Part shown: one piece after another, positions 1-9,378 of the stretch | How positions within the stretch are numbered: position 1 is the first letter of the stretch | Layout: each line of letters begins with the position of its first letter | Assembly (NCBI GenBank): GCA_963666805.2 | Contig: CAXXWR010000006.1 | Location: 62,001-126,000 of the forward strand | Source of the DNA: Fusibacter sp963666805 | GTDB taxonomy: Bacteria; Bacillota; Clostridia; Peptostreptococcales; Acidaminobacteraceae | Reading direction: 5' to 3' | Length of the DNA: 64,000 nt | Made by a program: the position numbers and the translations under genes | Notes under the pieces: model-generated | Database searches by the model: none | What the model was told of the DNA's origin: nothing | The model's input: the letters and a program-made list of their open reading frames with translations, nothing else

Positions 1-1
1 G

Positions 2-1348
2 ACTGACCACGGTAATATTAAAAGCGTGGTTGAGATGTCCGAGCTATTGAAAGCAGCAGCACCCAAGCCGCGTCTTGGCATCAACTATAAACTTCCGGTT
101 ATTTACGCCGGCAACCAAAAAGCCAATGGCGAGATCGAAAATAATCTTTCCGAAGAAACAGATCTAAGTATCGTTCCAAACCTACGACCGGTTCTTGAAA
201 GGGAAAACCTGGGTCCGGCCCGCGATAAGATCCACGACCTGTTCATGGAACACGTGATGGCACAAGCACCCGGTTATAAGAAATTAATGGCTATGAGCGA
301 TGCCCCCATTATGCCTACACCGGGAGCCGTGGGTGAGATCATGCAAGTGATCGCTCGCAAAGAAGGCATTACCGTTCTTGGTGTTGATATTGGTGGTGCT
401 ACCACGGACGTTTTCTCGGTTTTCAAAGATCTTGAAAAAGGCGAACCGGTCTTCAACCGTACCGTGAGCGCCAACTTGGGTATGTCCTATTCGATTTCAA
501 ACGTTCTTGCTTCTGCAACACTTCCGAATATTCTTCGCTGGGTTCCTTTTGAAATTAACGAAGTGGATCTGAGAAACCGCATTGGAAATAAAATGATCCG
601 CCCGACGACCATCCCACAATCACTGGAAGAATTAAAGATCGAACAGGCGATTGCCCGTGAGGCTTTGCGCTTGTCCTTTATTCAGCATAAAGAATTTGCC
701 GTTGGACTGAAGGGTGTGCAAAAAGAACGAACCATTTCCGATGCCTTTGATCAGTCATCCTCAGGTGAGACCCTGGTCAACATGATGGACCTTGATATTC
801 TTGTCGGTTCGGGTGGTGTGCTATCGCACGCTCCGCGCCGCCATCAGTCGGCCCGCATGATGATCGATGCTTTTCTACCCGAAGGTATTACGCAGATTGC
901 CGTCGACTCTATTTTTATGATGCCCCAGCTGGGTGTTTTATCGGCAGTTCACGAAAAAGCCGCCACAGAAGTGTTCAATAAAGACTGTTTGCTAAGACTT
1001 GGAACCTGTATTGCACCGGTTGGCCAGATCAAGCCGGGTAAAGAATATGTCCGCGTTAAATTCACATTACCTGACGGCAAGAACATAGACAAAGCTTATA
1101 CCCTTGGGGAGATGGAATTGTTTAAGGCTCCCTATGAGGCGATCGAAGCGGAGATCATCCCCGGAAATAGAAATATTGATGTTGGCGGAGGTCCCGGACA
1201 ATCGATCAAAACAAAGATATACGGTGGATTGGTCGGTATTATTATTGACGCACGCGGACGTCGCCCGTTTGTGCTTCCCGAAGAATCTGCGGTACGCGTA
1301 TCAAAACTTCAAGAATGGAGTAAGACCGTCAACGAGTTTGAAGAATAG
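2..1348 (+). CDS. MutL-family ASKHA ATPase (aminomutase reactivase-like), 5' truncated
   Basis: The reading frame is open from base 2, so the gene begins outside the window; 448 codons are visible. The ASKHA phosphate-binding motif VLGVDIGGATTDVFS lies about 125 residues into the visible part, and a GSGGVLS adenosine-type motif lies further on. This is the pattern of the MutL family that accompanies adenosylcobalamin-dependent glutamate mutase and ornithine or lysine aminomutases, where it is thought to help keep the mutase active. The mutase itself is not in the window, so the partner is unknown. The next gene follows after 44 bp with a good ribosome binding site, suggesting one operon. Family call is firm; the exact substrate pathway is inference. 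Confidence 0.8.
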   Translation, partial: TDHGNIKSVVEMSELLKAAAPKPRLGINYKLPVIYAGNQKANGEIENNLSEETDLSIVPNLRPVLERENLGPARDKIHDLFMEHVMAQAPGYKKLMAMSDAPIMPTPGAVGEIMQVIARKEGITVLGVDIGGATTDVFSVFKDLEKGEPVFNRTVSANLGMSYSISNVLASATLPNILRWVPFEINEVDLRNRIGNKMIRPTTIPQSLEELKIEQAIAREALRLSFIQHKEFAVGLKGVQKERTISDAFDQSSSGETLVNMMDLDILVGSGGVLSHAPRRHQSARMMIDAFLPEGITQIAVDSIFMMPQLGVLSAVHEKAATEVFNKDCLLRLGTCIAPVGQIKPGKEYVRVKFTLPDGKNIDKAYTLGEMELFKAPYEAIEAEIIPGNRNIDVGGGPGQSIKTKIYGGLVGIIIDARGRRPFVLPEESAVRVSKLQEWSKTVNEFEE

Positions 1349-1392
1349 ATCATTGAAGTTCAAGCTTCAATATTTATCATAAAGGAGAAAAA

Positions 1393-2520
1393 ATGGCACA
1401 TGCATATACACCCGGACTCAAAGTCATCGCAAAGAGCGTCGTTCACAAAACGCGCCGTCTACCTCTGAAAGGTGAGGTAGTTGTTAAAAAAGGCGATCTT
1501 GTCAAAGCGGAAGATGTGGTTGCAACAACAAATCTTCCCGGTAACGTCGTCCCGATGAATTTGGCGAACATGTTAAATCTGGAAGCCGGCGAAATTCCGG
1601 AATTGCTTATCAAGAAACCCGGAGACAAGGTTGAAGAAGGCGACTTGATTGCTGAAACACCAGGTCTTTTCGGTTTATTTAAAACAAAAGCCCACTCGCC
1701 GGCAACCGGTACATTGGAAGCTGTTTCCAGCGTGACCGGCCAGGCGATCATTCGCGAAGCCCCAATCCCTGTTTCCGTTCAAGCCTACATTAACGGAAAA
1801 GTAGAGGATATCATTGAAAATGAAGGTGTTGAGATCAAAACGGCAGCCTCGTTCATTCAAGGTATTTTCGGTATCGGTGGAGAACGACGCGGTGAAATTA
1901 AAATATTAACCAAAGACACGAACACCCCCATCACTGAAGATCTTATTACCAACGATTGTAAAGGTAAAGTATTGGTCGGCGGATCCTTCTTGAGCCTTAA
2001 GGCATTTAAAAAAGCCGAACGCCTTGGCGCTATCGGCGTTGTAGTGGGCGGTTTTAATTACAGTGACATTAAAAAGATCGTTGGGTACGATATTGGTGTT
2101 GCGATCACCGGCCAGGAAGACATTTCCACAACACTTATTGTCACCGAAGGATTTGGTGAAGTCCACATGGCAGAACAAACCTTCAAATTATTAAGCTCCC
2201 ACGAAGGAAAGATGGCTTCAGTGAACGGCGCAACACAGATCCGCGCCGGGGTTATCCGTCCGGAGATCATCATCCCATTGGAAGGAGAAACCAAGATCAA
2301 AGAAGAAACGGCTGAACTTTTCGGCATGGATAAAGGTACCGAGGTTCGTGTTATTCGCGCTCCTTACTTTGGTATGCTGGGTGAAGTCACCGAATTGCCT
2401 CACGAACTTCAACGCCTCGAGTCCGGTTCTTTGGCACGTGTAGCCAAAGTAAAGCTCTACGAGACCAAAAAAGAAGTTCTTTTACCGCGAGCCAATCTGG
2501 AAATGATCGAGAAAAAATAG
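1393..2520 (+). CDS. Protein of unknown function with lipoyl-like repeats and KOW-like C-terminus
   Basis: This 375-residue protein is preceded by AAAGGAG. The N-terminal 110 residues contain two glycine-rich beta segments (around PLKGEVVVKKGD and KKPGDKVEEGD) that resemble biotinyl/lipoyl hammerhead folds, but no lysine in an MKM motif is seen, so it is not an ordinary carrier domain. A middle region contains VLVGGSFLSLKAFKKAERLGAIGVVVGGF, split over residues about 195 to 225, which looks like an alpha/beta domain. The C-terminus (GTEVRVIRAPYFGMLGEV) resembles a KOW/beta-barrel motif. It lies directly downstream of the MutL-type ATPase and 9 bp before the next gene. I do not recognise a function; linkage suggests a role with the aminomutase system. 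Confidence 0.7.
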   Translation: MAHAYTPGLKVIAKSVVHKTRRLPLKGEVVVKKGDLVKAEDVVATTNLPGNVVPMNLANMLNLEAGEIPELLIKKPGDKVEEGDLIAETPGLFGLFKTKAHSPATGTLEAVSSVTGQAIIREAPIPVSVQAYINGKVEDIIENEGVEIKTAASFIQGIFGIGGERRGEIKILTKDTNTPITEDLITNDCKGKVLVGGSFLSLKAFKKAERLGAIGVVVGGFNYSDIKKIVGYDIGVAITGQEDISTTLIVTEGFGEVHMAEQTFKLLSSHEGKMASVNGATQIRAGVIRPEIIIPLEGETKIKEETAELFGMDKGTEVRVIRAPYFGMLGEVTELPHELQRLESGSLARVAKVKLYETKKEVLLPRANLEMIEKK

Positions 2521-2529
2521 GAGTCCGAA

Positions 2530-3951
2530 ATGAAAAGTATACGGATCCCCCTACTGGCCGCTCTTGTGATCTTGATCCTTAGCGGATGTTCCTCCATAGA
2601 CGAAAAGATAGAAAAGGGACAATTTACCATGGCCGAGAAACAGATCAACAGAACGATCGCAAAAGATGACCTTACGGATCTTGAGCGTATTGCGCTTGAA
2701 GAAAAAAAGGACATCATGCATCGAATCGAACTGGATTTTAACAAAAGCCGGGAAGATGTTCTTGAGTACATTAAAAAATATTATCCCGATGTCACCGAAG
2801 AACAAATGCAAACCTGGGAAAAAAGCAATGTGCTTGAGAATATGGTGATAGATGGCACTAAACGTTACTTTTCCAGATCACATGCCAATTTGTTCCGAAT
2901 CGACAAGGATGCAAAAAAAAGAAAGCTTGATGTTGACGGTCATAGCAAAGACGGACTGGTTCAATTTCTGGAACAAAACATTCCTTCGGTCATTGAGGAC
3001 TTAAAAAAAGAAAACGCGACCGTAGGAAAGCCGATTAGAATGAAATTCAGATATACATTGACCGTTGATGCCGATGCCGTTCCGGCCGGTGAAATGCTTC
3101 GTGCATGGCTACCCTTTCCGAAAGTGATCAAGGACCGGCAGGAAGAGGTACAACTTCTGGCGGTTTCTCAAAAAGATTACATTCTTGCTCCCGATTATAA
3201 ACCCCACCGAACTGTTTATATGCAGAAACCGGCTGTAGCGGGCGAACCCACGAAATTTGAAATTGAATTCTCAACAACAACACATCCCAAATGGATTGAT
3301 CTGGAAAACACGGAGATCAAACCTTACAATAAAGATAGCGAAGAATATAAAAAATATACCGCTGAACGCGACCCCCACCTACTGTTTACACCCTCTGTAA
3401 AAGCATTATCGGAAAAGATCGTAGGAGATGAAACAGAGCCCTATAAGATCGCAAAGAAGATCTTTAACTATATCACCGATCATTATCCCTGGGCCGGAGC
3501 CAGAGAATACTCCACCATTGAGAATATTCCCGATTATGTAATAGCAAACAATCACGGCGATTGCGGCCAAGTAACCCTATTATTCATGGTATTGTGCAGA
3601 TATAACGGAATACCTACGCAATGGGAAAGCGGCTGGATGCTTCATCCCGGTAATAAAAATTTGCACGACTGGGGCCAGATTTATTTTGAAGGCCCGGGCT
3701 GGGTTCCGGTAGACCAATCTTTCGGTCGCCAGGAACTCAAGGACAACGACGCCCGCGAATTTTATCTTGGCGGTATAGATGCTTATCGCCTTGTCGTCAA
3801 CAGCGATTATGCACAACCCTTGTTCCCGGCCAAGCAATTTCTGCGCTCGGAGACAAACGATTTCCAGCGCGGTGAAGTTGAATGGCGGGGCGGCAACTTA
3901 TATTTCAATAAGTGGGACTACCACATGGAACTAGAATACGTGAACCAATAG
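2530..3951 (+). CDS. Transglutaminase-like superfamily lipoprotein
   Basis: A 473-residue protein with a lipoprotein signal: positively charged start, hydrophobic stretch and lipobox LSGC at about residue 20, so it is probably a membrane-anchored lipoprotein. The C-terminal half carries the cysteine-protease-like transglutaminase core: NHGDCGQVTLLFMVLCRYNG with the likely catalytic Cys, then LHDWGQIYF with the His and WVPVDQSFG with the Asp. The N-terminal 150 residues are charged and helical with no assigned domain. Substrate is unknown; such domains act as peptidases or transamidases. It sits 9 bp after the unknown KOW protein and 12 bp before a parvulin lipoprotein, so these may be cotranscribed envelope functions. 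Confidence 0.82.
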   Translation: MKSIRIPLLAALVILILSGCSSIDEKIEKGQFTMAEKQINRTIAKDDLTDLERIALEEKKDIMHRIELDFNKSREDVLEYIKKYYPDVTEEQMQTWEKSNVLENMVIDGTKRYFSRSHANLFRIDKDAKKRKLDVDGHSKDGLVQFLEQNIPSVIEDLKKENATVGKPIRMKFRYTLTVDADAVPAGEMLRAWLPFPKVIKDRQEEVQLLAVSQKDYILAPDYKPHRTVYMQKPAVAGEPTKFEIEFSTTTHPKWIDLENTEIKPYNKDSEEYKKYTAERDPHLLFTPSVKALSEKIVGDETEPYKIAKKIFNYITDHYPWAGAREYSTIENIPDYVIANNHGDCGQVTLLFMVLCRYNGIPTQWESGWMLHPGNKNLHDWGQIYFEGPGWVPVDQSFGRQELKDNDAREFYLGGIDAYRLVVNSDYAQPLFPAKQFLRSETNDFQRGEVEWRGGNLYFNKWDYHMELEYVNQ

Positions 3952-3963
3952 AAAGGACAATAA

Positions 3964-4989
3964 ATGAAAAGGACCTTACTCATTATGGCATTAGCAACAA
4001 TGATGTTCGTCGGGTGTTCGGACAAAGCCGATCTTACCCCCGCCCAAGTGGAATTCTTTGAAGCCATGGGCGAAAAAATCCCCTACATGCACCCCGATAC
4101 ATCTGCGGTATTGGCAAAAACAAACACATTTGAAATTAAAAATTATGATATCATGGAATCCGTATATCAAGGCATGCGCGGTGATATTTCCATTATTTCC
4201 AATGTAGACCCCGCCCGCATCGAATCTTTTGTAATGCAGGTTGTTACTTTGAAAGCCCAACAAGATATTTTGATCGCAGAAGCAAAAAAAGAAGGCATTA
4301 CGGTCAGCAAAGATACCATTGACGCGTTTATTGAAACAAACCTATTTGCACCGAATGGTGGTAAAGAAGCTTTTCTTGAACAGCTAAAAATGCAGCAGAT
4401 CGACCTTGATTACGTTCGTGAAGACACAAAAAAGAACATGATGATCATGCGCTACATTGATGAAATAGCTCTAAAAGATGTTGACGTCAGCGTGAACGAG
4501 ACTGAGATCAGCGAATTTTATAATAACAATAAAGATCGTTATTCTCAAGAAACCGCTACGGTTCGTCATATACTCTTCTTAACCCAGGGTAAAGCGGAAA
4601 ACGAAGTTGACAGCATTAAAGCCTTGGCCGAATCGGTAAAAGACCGTGCCCAAAATGGCGAAGATTTTGAAGCTTTGGTTACGGAATACAGTGAAGATCC
4701 CGGATCAAATCAGACCGGTGGACTTTACGAAGATTTTCCGCGTGGCCGAATGGTTCAGGCTTTTGAAGACGCCAGCTTCACGTTGCCCGTCGGCACCATT
4801 ACAGATCTGGTTGAAACCCCCTACGGTTACCACATTATCAAAATCGAAGACCGTAAAGCCGGCAAAACACTTGATGATGTCCGTAATGAAGTTGTAACAG
4901 CGCTTCAAGAACAGAAAAAAGAAGCGGCCTTCCCGCCGATCCTGGATTCTTTGACAAGCGCATATGAATTTGAATTTACAATTAAGTAA
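3964..4989 (+). CDS. Parvulin-type peptidyl-prolyl isomerase lipoprotein (PrsA/SurA-like)
   Basis: A 341-residue protein with lipobox FVGC at about residue 18, so an exported lipoprotein. The N-terminal helical region resembles the SurA-type chaperone domain. The rotamase domain occupies about residues 195 to 305, seen in ATVRHILFLTQGKAENEVDS, YSEDPGSNQTGGLYEDFPRGRMVQAFEDASFTL (split) and ETPYGYHIIKIEDR, the hallmark pattern of parvulins. Expected role is folding of exported proteins. It is the last gene before a strong terminator at 5018 to 5044, so the unit that starts upstream of the window probably ends here. Confidence 0.88.
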   Translation: MKRTLLIMALATMMFVGCSDKADLTPAQVEFFEAMGEKIPYMHPDTSAVLAKTNTFEIKNYDIMESVYQGMRGDISIISNVDPARIESFVMQVVTLKAQQDILIAEAKKEGITVSKDTIDAFIETNLFAPNGGKEAFLEQLKMQQIDLDYVREDTKKNMMIMRYIDEIALKDVDVSVNETEISEFYNNNKDRYSQETATVRHILFLTQGKAENEVDSIKALAESVKDRAQNGEDFEALVTEYSEDPGSNQTGGLYEDFPRGRMVQAFEDASFTLPVGTITDLVETPYGYHIIKIEDRKAGKTLDDVRNEVVTALQEQKKEAAFPPILDSLTSAYEFEFTIK

Positions 4990-5017
4990 AACGTGAACTG
5001 TAAGACATAAAATGTAC

Positions 5018-5044
5018 GGGCGACCCCAGGGTCGCCCTTTTTTT
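5018..5044 (+). terminator. Intrinsic terminator after the parvulin lipoprotein gene
   Basis: A perfect 9-bp stem, GGGCGACCC pairing with GGGTCGCCC, has a 2-nt apparent loop (CA, probably opening wider) and is followed by seven T residues. Confidence 0.9.
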
Positions 5045-5256
5045 ACCTTAGGGCAGATGCGTGGGCCTCTCCCCGCAATTAACTTTTCAAGTGCGCGCCA
5101 AAATCATTAAATATTTTTCAACGCTTTTATCTTTTCCAGACTTTCATCTCTTTACTATACATTAATTAAAAAGATGAAACATTTAATAGGAGAATGGCGA
5201 TAAAATTAATATAATTGCTGGAAAACGCTTGGAAAAGCATGGAGAAAGAAAAGATC

Positions 5257-6861
5257 ATGGCCTTTATTAAGAAAAACAAAAAGACGATCGTCTGGTCGAT
5301 GGTTATCTTGGCGCTTGCATTCAGTATTGTGCAGGTCAATAGACTTCGCGCCAATGCCCGCGACATATATGAGAAATTGCAAGTTCTGACGGATATTATC
5401 GGTATTGTAAATGAAAATTATGTTGAAGATGTCAATTGGGACAGCACCATGGAGGGCGCATACCGCGGTCTTCTTGAAGAGCTGGATCCCCACTCGGTGT
5501 ACATCCCGAAAAAACGCTATGAAACCGTAAAAGAAACATTTGAGGGTGAATTTCAGGGTATTGGGATCGAATACGATATTATTGACGGTTACATTACGGT
5601 GATCTCCCCGATTATTGGCACACCCGCGGATCATGTCGGCTTGCAATCGGGCGATAAATTCTTAAAGATCGACAATGAATCTGCCTATAAGATATCACGG
5701 AGCGAAACAAAAAAACGACTTCGCGGCAACAAAGGAACAAAGGTTGTTGTAAACGTTCTTCGACCCGGTGTGGAAGAACCCTTTGATGTTACCATTATAA
5801 GGGACGATATCCCGCTGTACTCCGTTTCAGGTTATTTTATGCTGGATAAAGAAACCGGTTATATCCTTATCAACCGATTTGCGGAGAAAACATATAACGA
5901 ATTCTCGGAAGCCATGGATGCCCTGAAAAAAGAAGGCATGGAATCCGTGATCCTGGACCTGCGCTATAACAGCGGTGGTTACATGAATCAGGCCATTGAT
6001 ATTTTAGATGAGTTCGTAGAGGCCGGTGATACGCTGGTTTATACTGAAGGAAGAATTCGTTCCGCCAACAAATACCACATTGCTACGAAAAAAGGAAAAT
6101 ACGAACACATGCCGGTAACCGTTCTTATCAATCGCGGATCAGCATCCGCTTCCGAGATCGTTTCCGGCGCGATCCAGGACCTAGACCGCGGTTTAGTCGT
6201 AGGTGAAACATCTTTTGGCAAGGGTTTGGTCCAAAATCAATGGAATATGCGTGACGGTTCCGCCATTCGTGTTACCACGGCTCATTATTTTACACCATCG
6301 GGCCGACTTATCCAGCGCCCATACGACGAAGGTAAAGACCGCTATTACGAAGAGCTATATACACTACCGGATAGTGTTTTTAATGATTCTTTGGACAAAC
6401 ACCTAAATATTCGCCCAAAATTCAAGACAAAAGGCGGAAGGACCGTCTATGGTGGCGGGGGGGTAACGCCGGACATTATTGTTAAGCGAAATTTTGATTT
6501 GAGCAAAAGCACCATGAAGATATTTAGCGAAGATGTTCGGGTGTTCTTTAAGTTCGCCCAGAAATACGCCCGAAAGCACCCTGAATTTAAAACAGATCCG
6601 GATGATTTTATATACAATGTAAGATTTGATGAGGGTTTTATCCCGGAATTATATGAATATGCATCAAAAGAAGTAGAGGCATTAAAAGAAGACGAGTTGA
6701 TTGAGGACAGAGAATATCTTGAAATGCAGATCAAATCCGAGATCGCTAAAATATGGTGGGACAATAATGCCTATTATGAAGCAAGGTTGTTAAGTGACAA
6801 TCAGTTTAAAATAGCATTTGAATCCATGGGACAGGCGCACGCATTTGTAGCAATGCACTAA
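5257..6861 (+). CDS. C-terminal processing peptidase, S41 family with PDZ domain
   Basis: The frame is open from 5215, but the ATG at 5257 gives a clean protein start (MAFIKKNKK followed by a hydrophobic anchor helix); the ATG at 5239 is an alternative. From 5257 the product is 534 residues. A PDZ domain lies at about residues 90 to 170 (QGIGIEYDIIDGYITV). The S41 domain follows, with the nucleophile Ser297 in GSASASEI and the general base Lys322 in FGKGLVQ; their 25-residue spacing matches that of E. coli Prc. Members degrade or trim proteins in the envelope. The C-terminal 120 residues are a charged helical extension. It stands alone between a terminator and the tol operon. Confidence 0.92.
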   Translation: MAFIKKNKKTIVWSMVILALAFSIVQVNRLRANARDIYEKLQVLTDIIGIVNENYVEDVNWDSTMEGAYRGLLEELDPHSVYIPKKRYETVKETFEGEFQGIGIEYDIIDGYITVISPIIGTPADHVGLQSGDKFLKIDNESAYKISRSETKKRLRGNKGTKVVVNVLRPGVEEPFDVTIIRDDIPLYSVSGYFMLDKETGYILINRFAEKTYNEFSEAMDALKKEGMESVILDLRYNSGGYMNQAIDILDEFVEAGDTLVYTEGRIRSANKYHIATKKGKYEHMPVTVLINRGSASASEIVSGAIQDLDRGLVVGETSFGKGLVQNQWNMRDGSAIRVTTAHYFTPSGRLIQRPYDEGKDRYYEELYTLPDSVFNDSLDKHLNIRPKFKTKGGRTVYGGGGVTPDIIVKRNFDLSKSTMKIFSEDVRVFFKFAQKYARKHPEFKTDPDDFIYNVRFDEGFIPELYEYASKEVEALKEDELIEDREYLEMQIKSEIAKIWWDNNAYYEARLLSDNQFKIAFESMGQAHAFVAMH

Positions 6862-7077
6862 AAAAGCTGAAACGAAGAACCGTGCAATTGTTGAAGGTTG
6901 AAAAATATCACCTTGATACTATAGAAGAAAAATTGACATATTAAAAATAAGATCGAGATTAAGACAGTATTGAAAAATATGATGATTGGCGCTTAACTCT
7001 AACTTAACCTTGATCTTAATACCTGGTTTTAGAGCGAAAACAGGTGAAGAGATGCGCTCATAAAGGTCAATATTATA

Positions 7078-7106
7078 TTGACTTTCGAGGCGTATTTTCT
7101 TAATAT
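7078..7106 (+). promoter_or_regulatory. Sigma-70-type promoter of the tolQ-exbD-exbD-tonB operon
   Basis: The -35 box TTGACT (7078-7083) and -10 box TAATAT (7101-7106) are 17 bp apart, and the first gene starts 48 bp downstream. An inverted repeat GTCAAT-N5-ATTGAC overlaps the -35 box and could be a regulator site. The remaining 6862-7077 gap holds no gene that I can see. Confidence 0.65.
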
Positions 7107-7153
7107 GATATGTTGTACACGTAAATTAAAACGATAATTTGGAGGTCGAATTT

Positions 7154-7768
7154 ATGGTAAAGCTCTTTTTAGATGGTGGTCCCTTTATGTGGCCAATCCT
7201 CGGTGTTTTTATTGTTGGTCTGGTAATTGTTTTTGAACGCCTTTATGCGCTTCTCACAATTTCCGCCAAAACAAAAGCTTTCACCAAAACCATTTCAACA
7301 ACTCTTGAAGAAGATGGCATCGAAGCTGCTTTGGCTTCATGCGATGAATCTACAAGCCCTCTCGCCGTTATGTATGCAGAAGCTCTTCGCCATGCAGATA
7401 AGGGTTTGGAAAGAGTAGAAAAAACTTTAGACACTATCGGTTCACTGGAAATGACATTCCTTGAAAAGAACCAGATCTGGCTGTCAACCGTCATCGTGAT
7501 TGCACCGATGCTAGGTTTTACAGGTACGGTTTCCGGTATGGTCACAGCATTCCAGGATATTGCCGCATCAAATGATATGTCACCGGCTGTTGTTGCCGTT
7601 GGTATTTCACAGGCGCTCTTGACCACGTTGTTCGGTCTTGTTGTGGCTATGATCATTCAGGTATTCCAGAACTTCTTCCTTTTCCAGATCGACAACCTTG
7701 TCATTGATATGGAAAGAAAGTCTTTGGATCTGTTAGATACACTTGAAACAAAGAAGATCAAAGCATAA
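7154..7768 (+). CDS. MotA/TolQ/ExbB proton channel family protein
   Basis: Start chosen at ATG 7154 because GGAGG lies 8 bp upstream; the frame itself opens earlier. The product is 204 residues with an N-terminal membrane helix at about 10-30 and two further helices in the second half. The conserved channel segment STVIVIAPMLGFTGTVSGMV, followed by GISQALLTTLFGLVVAMI, is typical of ExbB/TolQ, which conduct protons to power TonB- or TolA-dependent outer-membrane processes. It is first in an operon with two ExbD-like proteins and TonB, so it most likely works in the TonB complex. Confidence 0.92.
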   Translation: MVKLFLDGGPFMWPILGVFIVGLVIVFERLYALLTISAKTKAFTKTISTTLEEDGIEAALASCDESTSPLAVMYAEALRHADKGLERVEKTLDTIGSLEMTFLEKNQIWLSTVIVIAPMLGFTGTVSGMVTAFQDIAASNDMSPAVVAVGISQALLTTLFGLVVAMIIQVFQNFFLFQIDNLVIDMERKSLDLLDTLETKKIKA

Positions 7769-7791
7769 AACGGAAACGATAGGAAGATCAC

Positions 7792-8190
7792 ATGTTAGGT
7801 AAGAAAAAACGTCCACCTGCAGAGATCCCCAGTTCGTCAATGTCTGACATTGCGTTTCTGTTACTGGTCTTTTTCCTGTTGGTATCGAATGTAGATACCG
7901 ATAAGGGAATTGGTGTTGTTTTGCCCCCACCCGGTGATTCCGAGATCAAGCTGAACCCCAAGAACATTACCATGGTGTTGGTCAATGCCAGTGGTGACGT
8001 TCTGTTCAACGACGATGTGATCCCGGTTGACCAGATCATGGCGCGAGCGCGTCAGTTGGAAGCAAGCAATCCCAATATGGTATTTTCGGTACAAACGGAC
8101 CGAAAGACAAAATACCAGGATTATATTGATGTAGTTGATCAATTGACTGCTGCAAATGTCAAGAAACTTGCACTTATCGGTACGCAGTAG
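7792..8190 (+). CDS. ExbD/TolR family biopolymer transport protein, first copy
   Basis: A 132-residue protein with a short cytoplasmic N-terminus, one membrane helix (SMSDIAFLLLVFFLLVSNV) that carries the conserved Asp needed for proton coupling, and a periplasmic domain ending in a QLTAANVKKLALIGTQ-like strand. It follows the ExbB-like gene by 23 bp and precedes a second ExbD by 8 bp. ExbD dimerises inside the ExbB pentamer. Two different ExbD subunits suggest a heterodimer, as proposed for some Bacteroidetes-type TonB systems. Confidence 0.92.
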   Translation: MLGKKKRPPAEIPSSSMSDIAFLLLVFFLLVSNVDTDKGIGVVLPPPGDSEIKLNPKNITMVLVNASGDVLFNDDVIPVDQIMARARQLEASNPNMVFSVQTDRKTKYQDYIDVVDQLTAANVKKLALIGTQ

Positions 8191-8198
8191 GAGGTAAT

Positions 8199-8606
8199 AT
8201 GGCTATACAAAAGAAAAGCAAACCTAAGGCCGGAATTCCCACCTCCTCAATGTCTGATATTATCTTTATGTTGCTGATCTTCTTTATGGCGGCAACATCA
8301 TTGAAAACGGTGGAAGGCCTGAAAGTCAACTTGCCCCGAGCAAGATCGATCGCGAAACTGGACACGCCCAAACAGTCCGTGCTCTATGTTTTTATCGATC
8401 GTACGGGCAATATCAGCATTCAGGATAAGTTGTTGAATGTTGAAGATGTTTCAGAAGTCATTTATCCTCTTCGCAGAAACGACAACCAGCTGACAATTTC
8501 AATGCGCTCTGACCAGGAAACTCAAATGGGTGTGGTATCAGATGTTCAAAACGAATTAAGGGACGCAAGTGCGCTGAAAGTTAACTATTCAGCGAAACCC
8601 AAATAG
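8199..8606 (+). CDS. ExbD/TolR family biopolymer transport protein, second copy
   Basis: A 135-residue paralogue of the preceding gene. The N-terminus (KAGIPTSSMSDIIFMLLIFFMAATSL) carries the same SMSDI motif with the membrane Asp, and the periplasmic part is different from the first copy. GGAGG lies a few bases upstream. It is the third gene of the operon and probably pairs with the first ExbD in the same proton-driven complex. Confidence 0.92.
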   Translation: MAIQKKSKPKAGIPTSSMSDIIFMLLIFFMAATSLKTVEGLKVNLPRARSIAKLDTPKQSVLYVFIDRTGNISIQDKLLNVEDVSEVIYPLRRNDNQLTISMRSDQETQMGVVSDVQNELRDASALKVNYSAKPK

Positions 8607-8624
8607 ATAGAACAGGAGTAAACA

Positions 8625-9281
8625 ATGCCAGCAAAACAATATGAAAACTTCAAGGGTCGTTCAGGTTTCGTGATCGAAGTCGCGGCCGTTGCTGTTTTGG
8701 CTTTGGTTGTTCTTGGGGTCTATTTATTCCCGAAATTTGATCGTGATGTACAGATTCAGAAAGAAACTGTGATTGAATTCATACAATCAGAAGAGATTCC
8801 CCAGGTCGAATTGCAGCAAATGCAGGCTCCCCAACAAAAGCCATCAATTCCGGTGATGAGTGAAGATGAAGAAATCTCAGAAGACTTCACCATCGACGAT
8901 ATGGATTTTGATGATTATGAAGCCATTGATGCTCCACCACCCCCTCCCAGCGATGGTGATGGCGGTATTGTGGTTGAATTCATCGCATATGATGAGCCCC
9001 CAACACCCATCGGCGGACAAGCGGCTATTTCACGCAATACGCTATATCCGGAAATTGCCAAAGAAGCCGGTATCGAAGGACAGGTTGTTGTACAGGCCTT
9101 TATTAATGATCAAGGTGTAGTTGAGCACTGCCTGATCTTGAAAGGCATGCCGGGAACCGGATTGGATGAAGCTGCGATCAACGCGATCAAGAAAACCAAA
9201 TTCAAACCAGCGAAACAGCGCGATAGAAACGTTGGCGTATGGATCTCTATCCCCGTCACGTTCAAGCTGAACACAAAATAA
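8625..9281 (+). CDS. Energy transducer TonB
   Basis: A 218-residue protein with one N-terminal membrane helix (about residues 14-34), an acidic and proline-rich periplasmic linker (including DAPPPPPSDGDGG) and a C-terminal TonB domain (YPEIAKEAGIEGQVVVQAFI, then LDEAAINAIKKTKFKPAKQR). TonB contacts outer-membrane receptors and transmits energy from the ExbBD complex. It closes the operon and is followed by a terminator at 9293-9337. Its presence shows that segment A comes from an organism with an outer membrane. Confidence 0.93.
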   Translation: MPAKQYENFKGRSGFVIEVAAVAVLALVVLGVYLFPKFDRDVQIQKETVIEFIQSEEIPQVELQQMQAPQQKPSIPVMSEDEEISEDFTIDDMDFDDYEAIDAPPPPPSDGDGGIVVEFIAYDEPPTPIGGQAAISRNTLYPEIAKEAGIEGQVVVQAFINDQGVVEHCLILKGMPGTGLDEAAINAIKKTKFKPAKQRDRNVGVWISIPVTFKLNTK

Positions 9282-9292
9282 ATTGATATTTT

Positions 9293-9337
9293 AAACCTGC
9301 GGTGTTATGTTTCTAACGTGATCACGCAGGTTTTTTT
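9293..9337 (+). terminator. Intrinsic terminator after tonB
   Basis: The stem AAACCTGCG pairs with CGCAGGTTT across a loop of about 24 nt and runs into seven T residues. Confidence 0.8.
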
Positions 9338-9378
9338 ATTACATTTTACTTTCAGTCAGCACACAGAAAAGGGGCATT

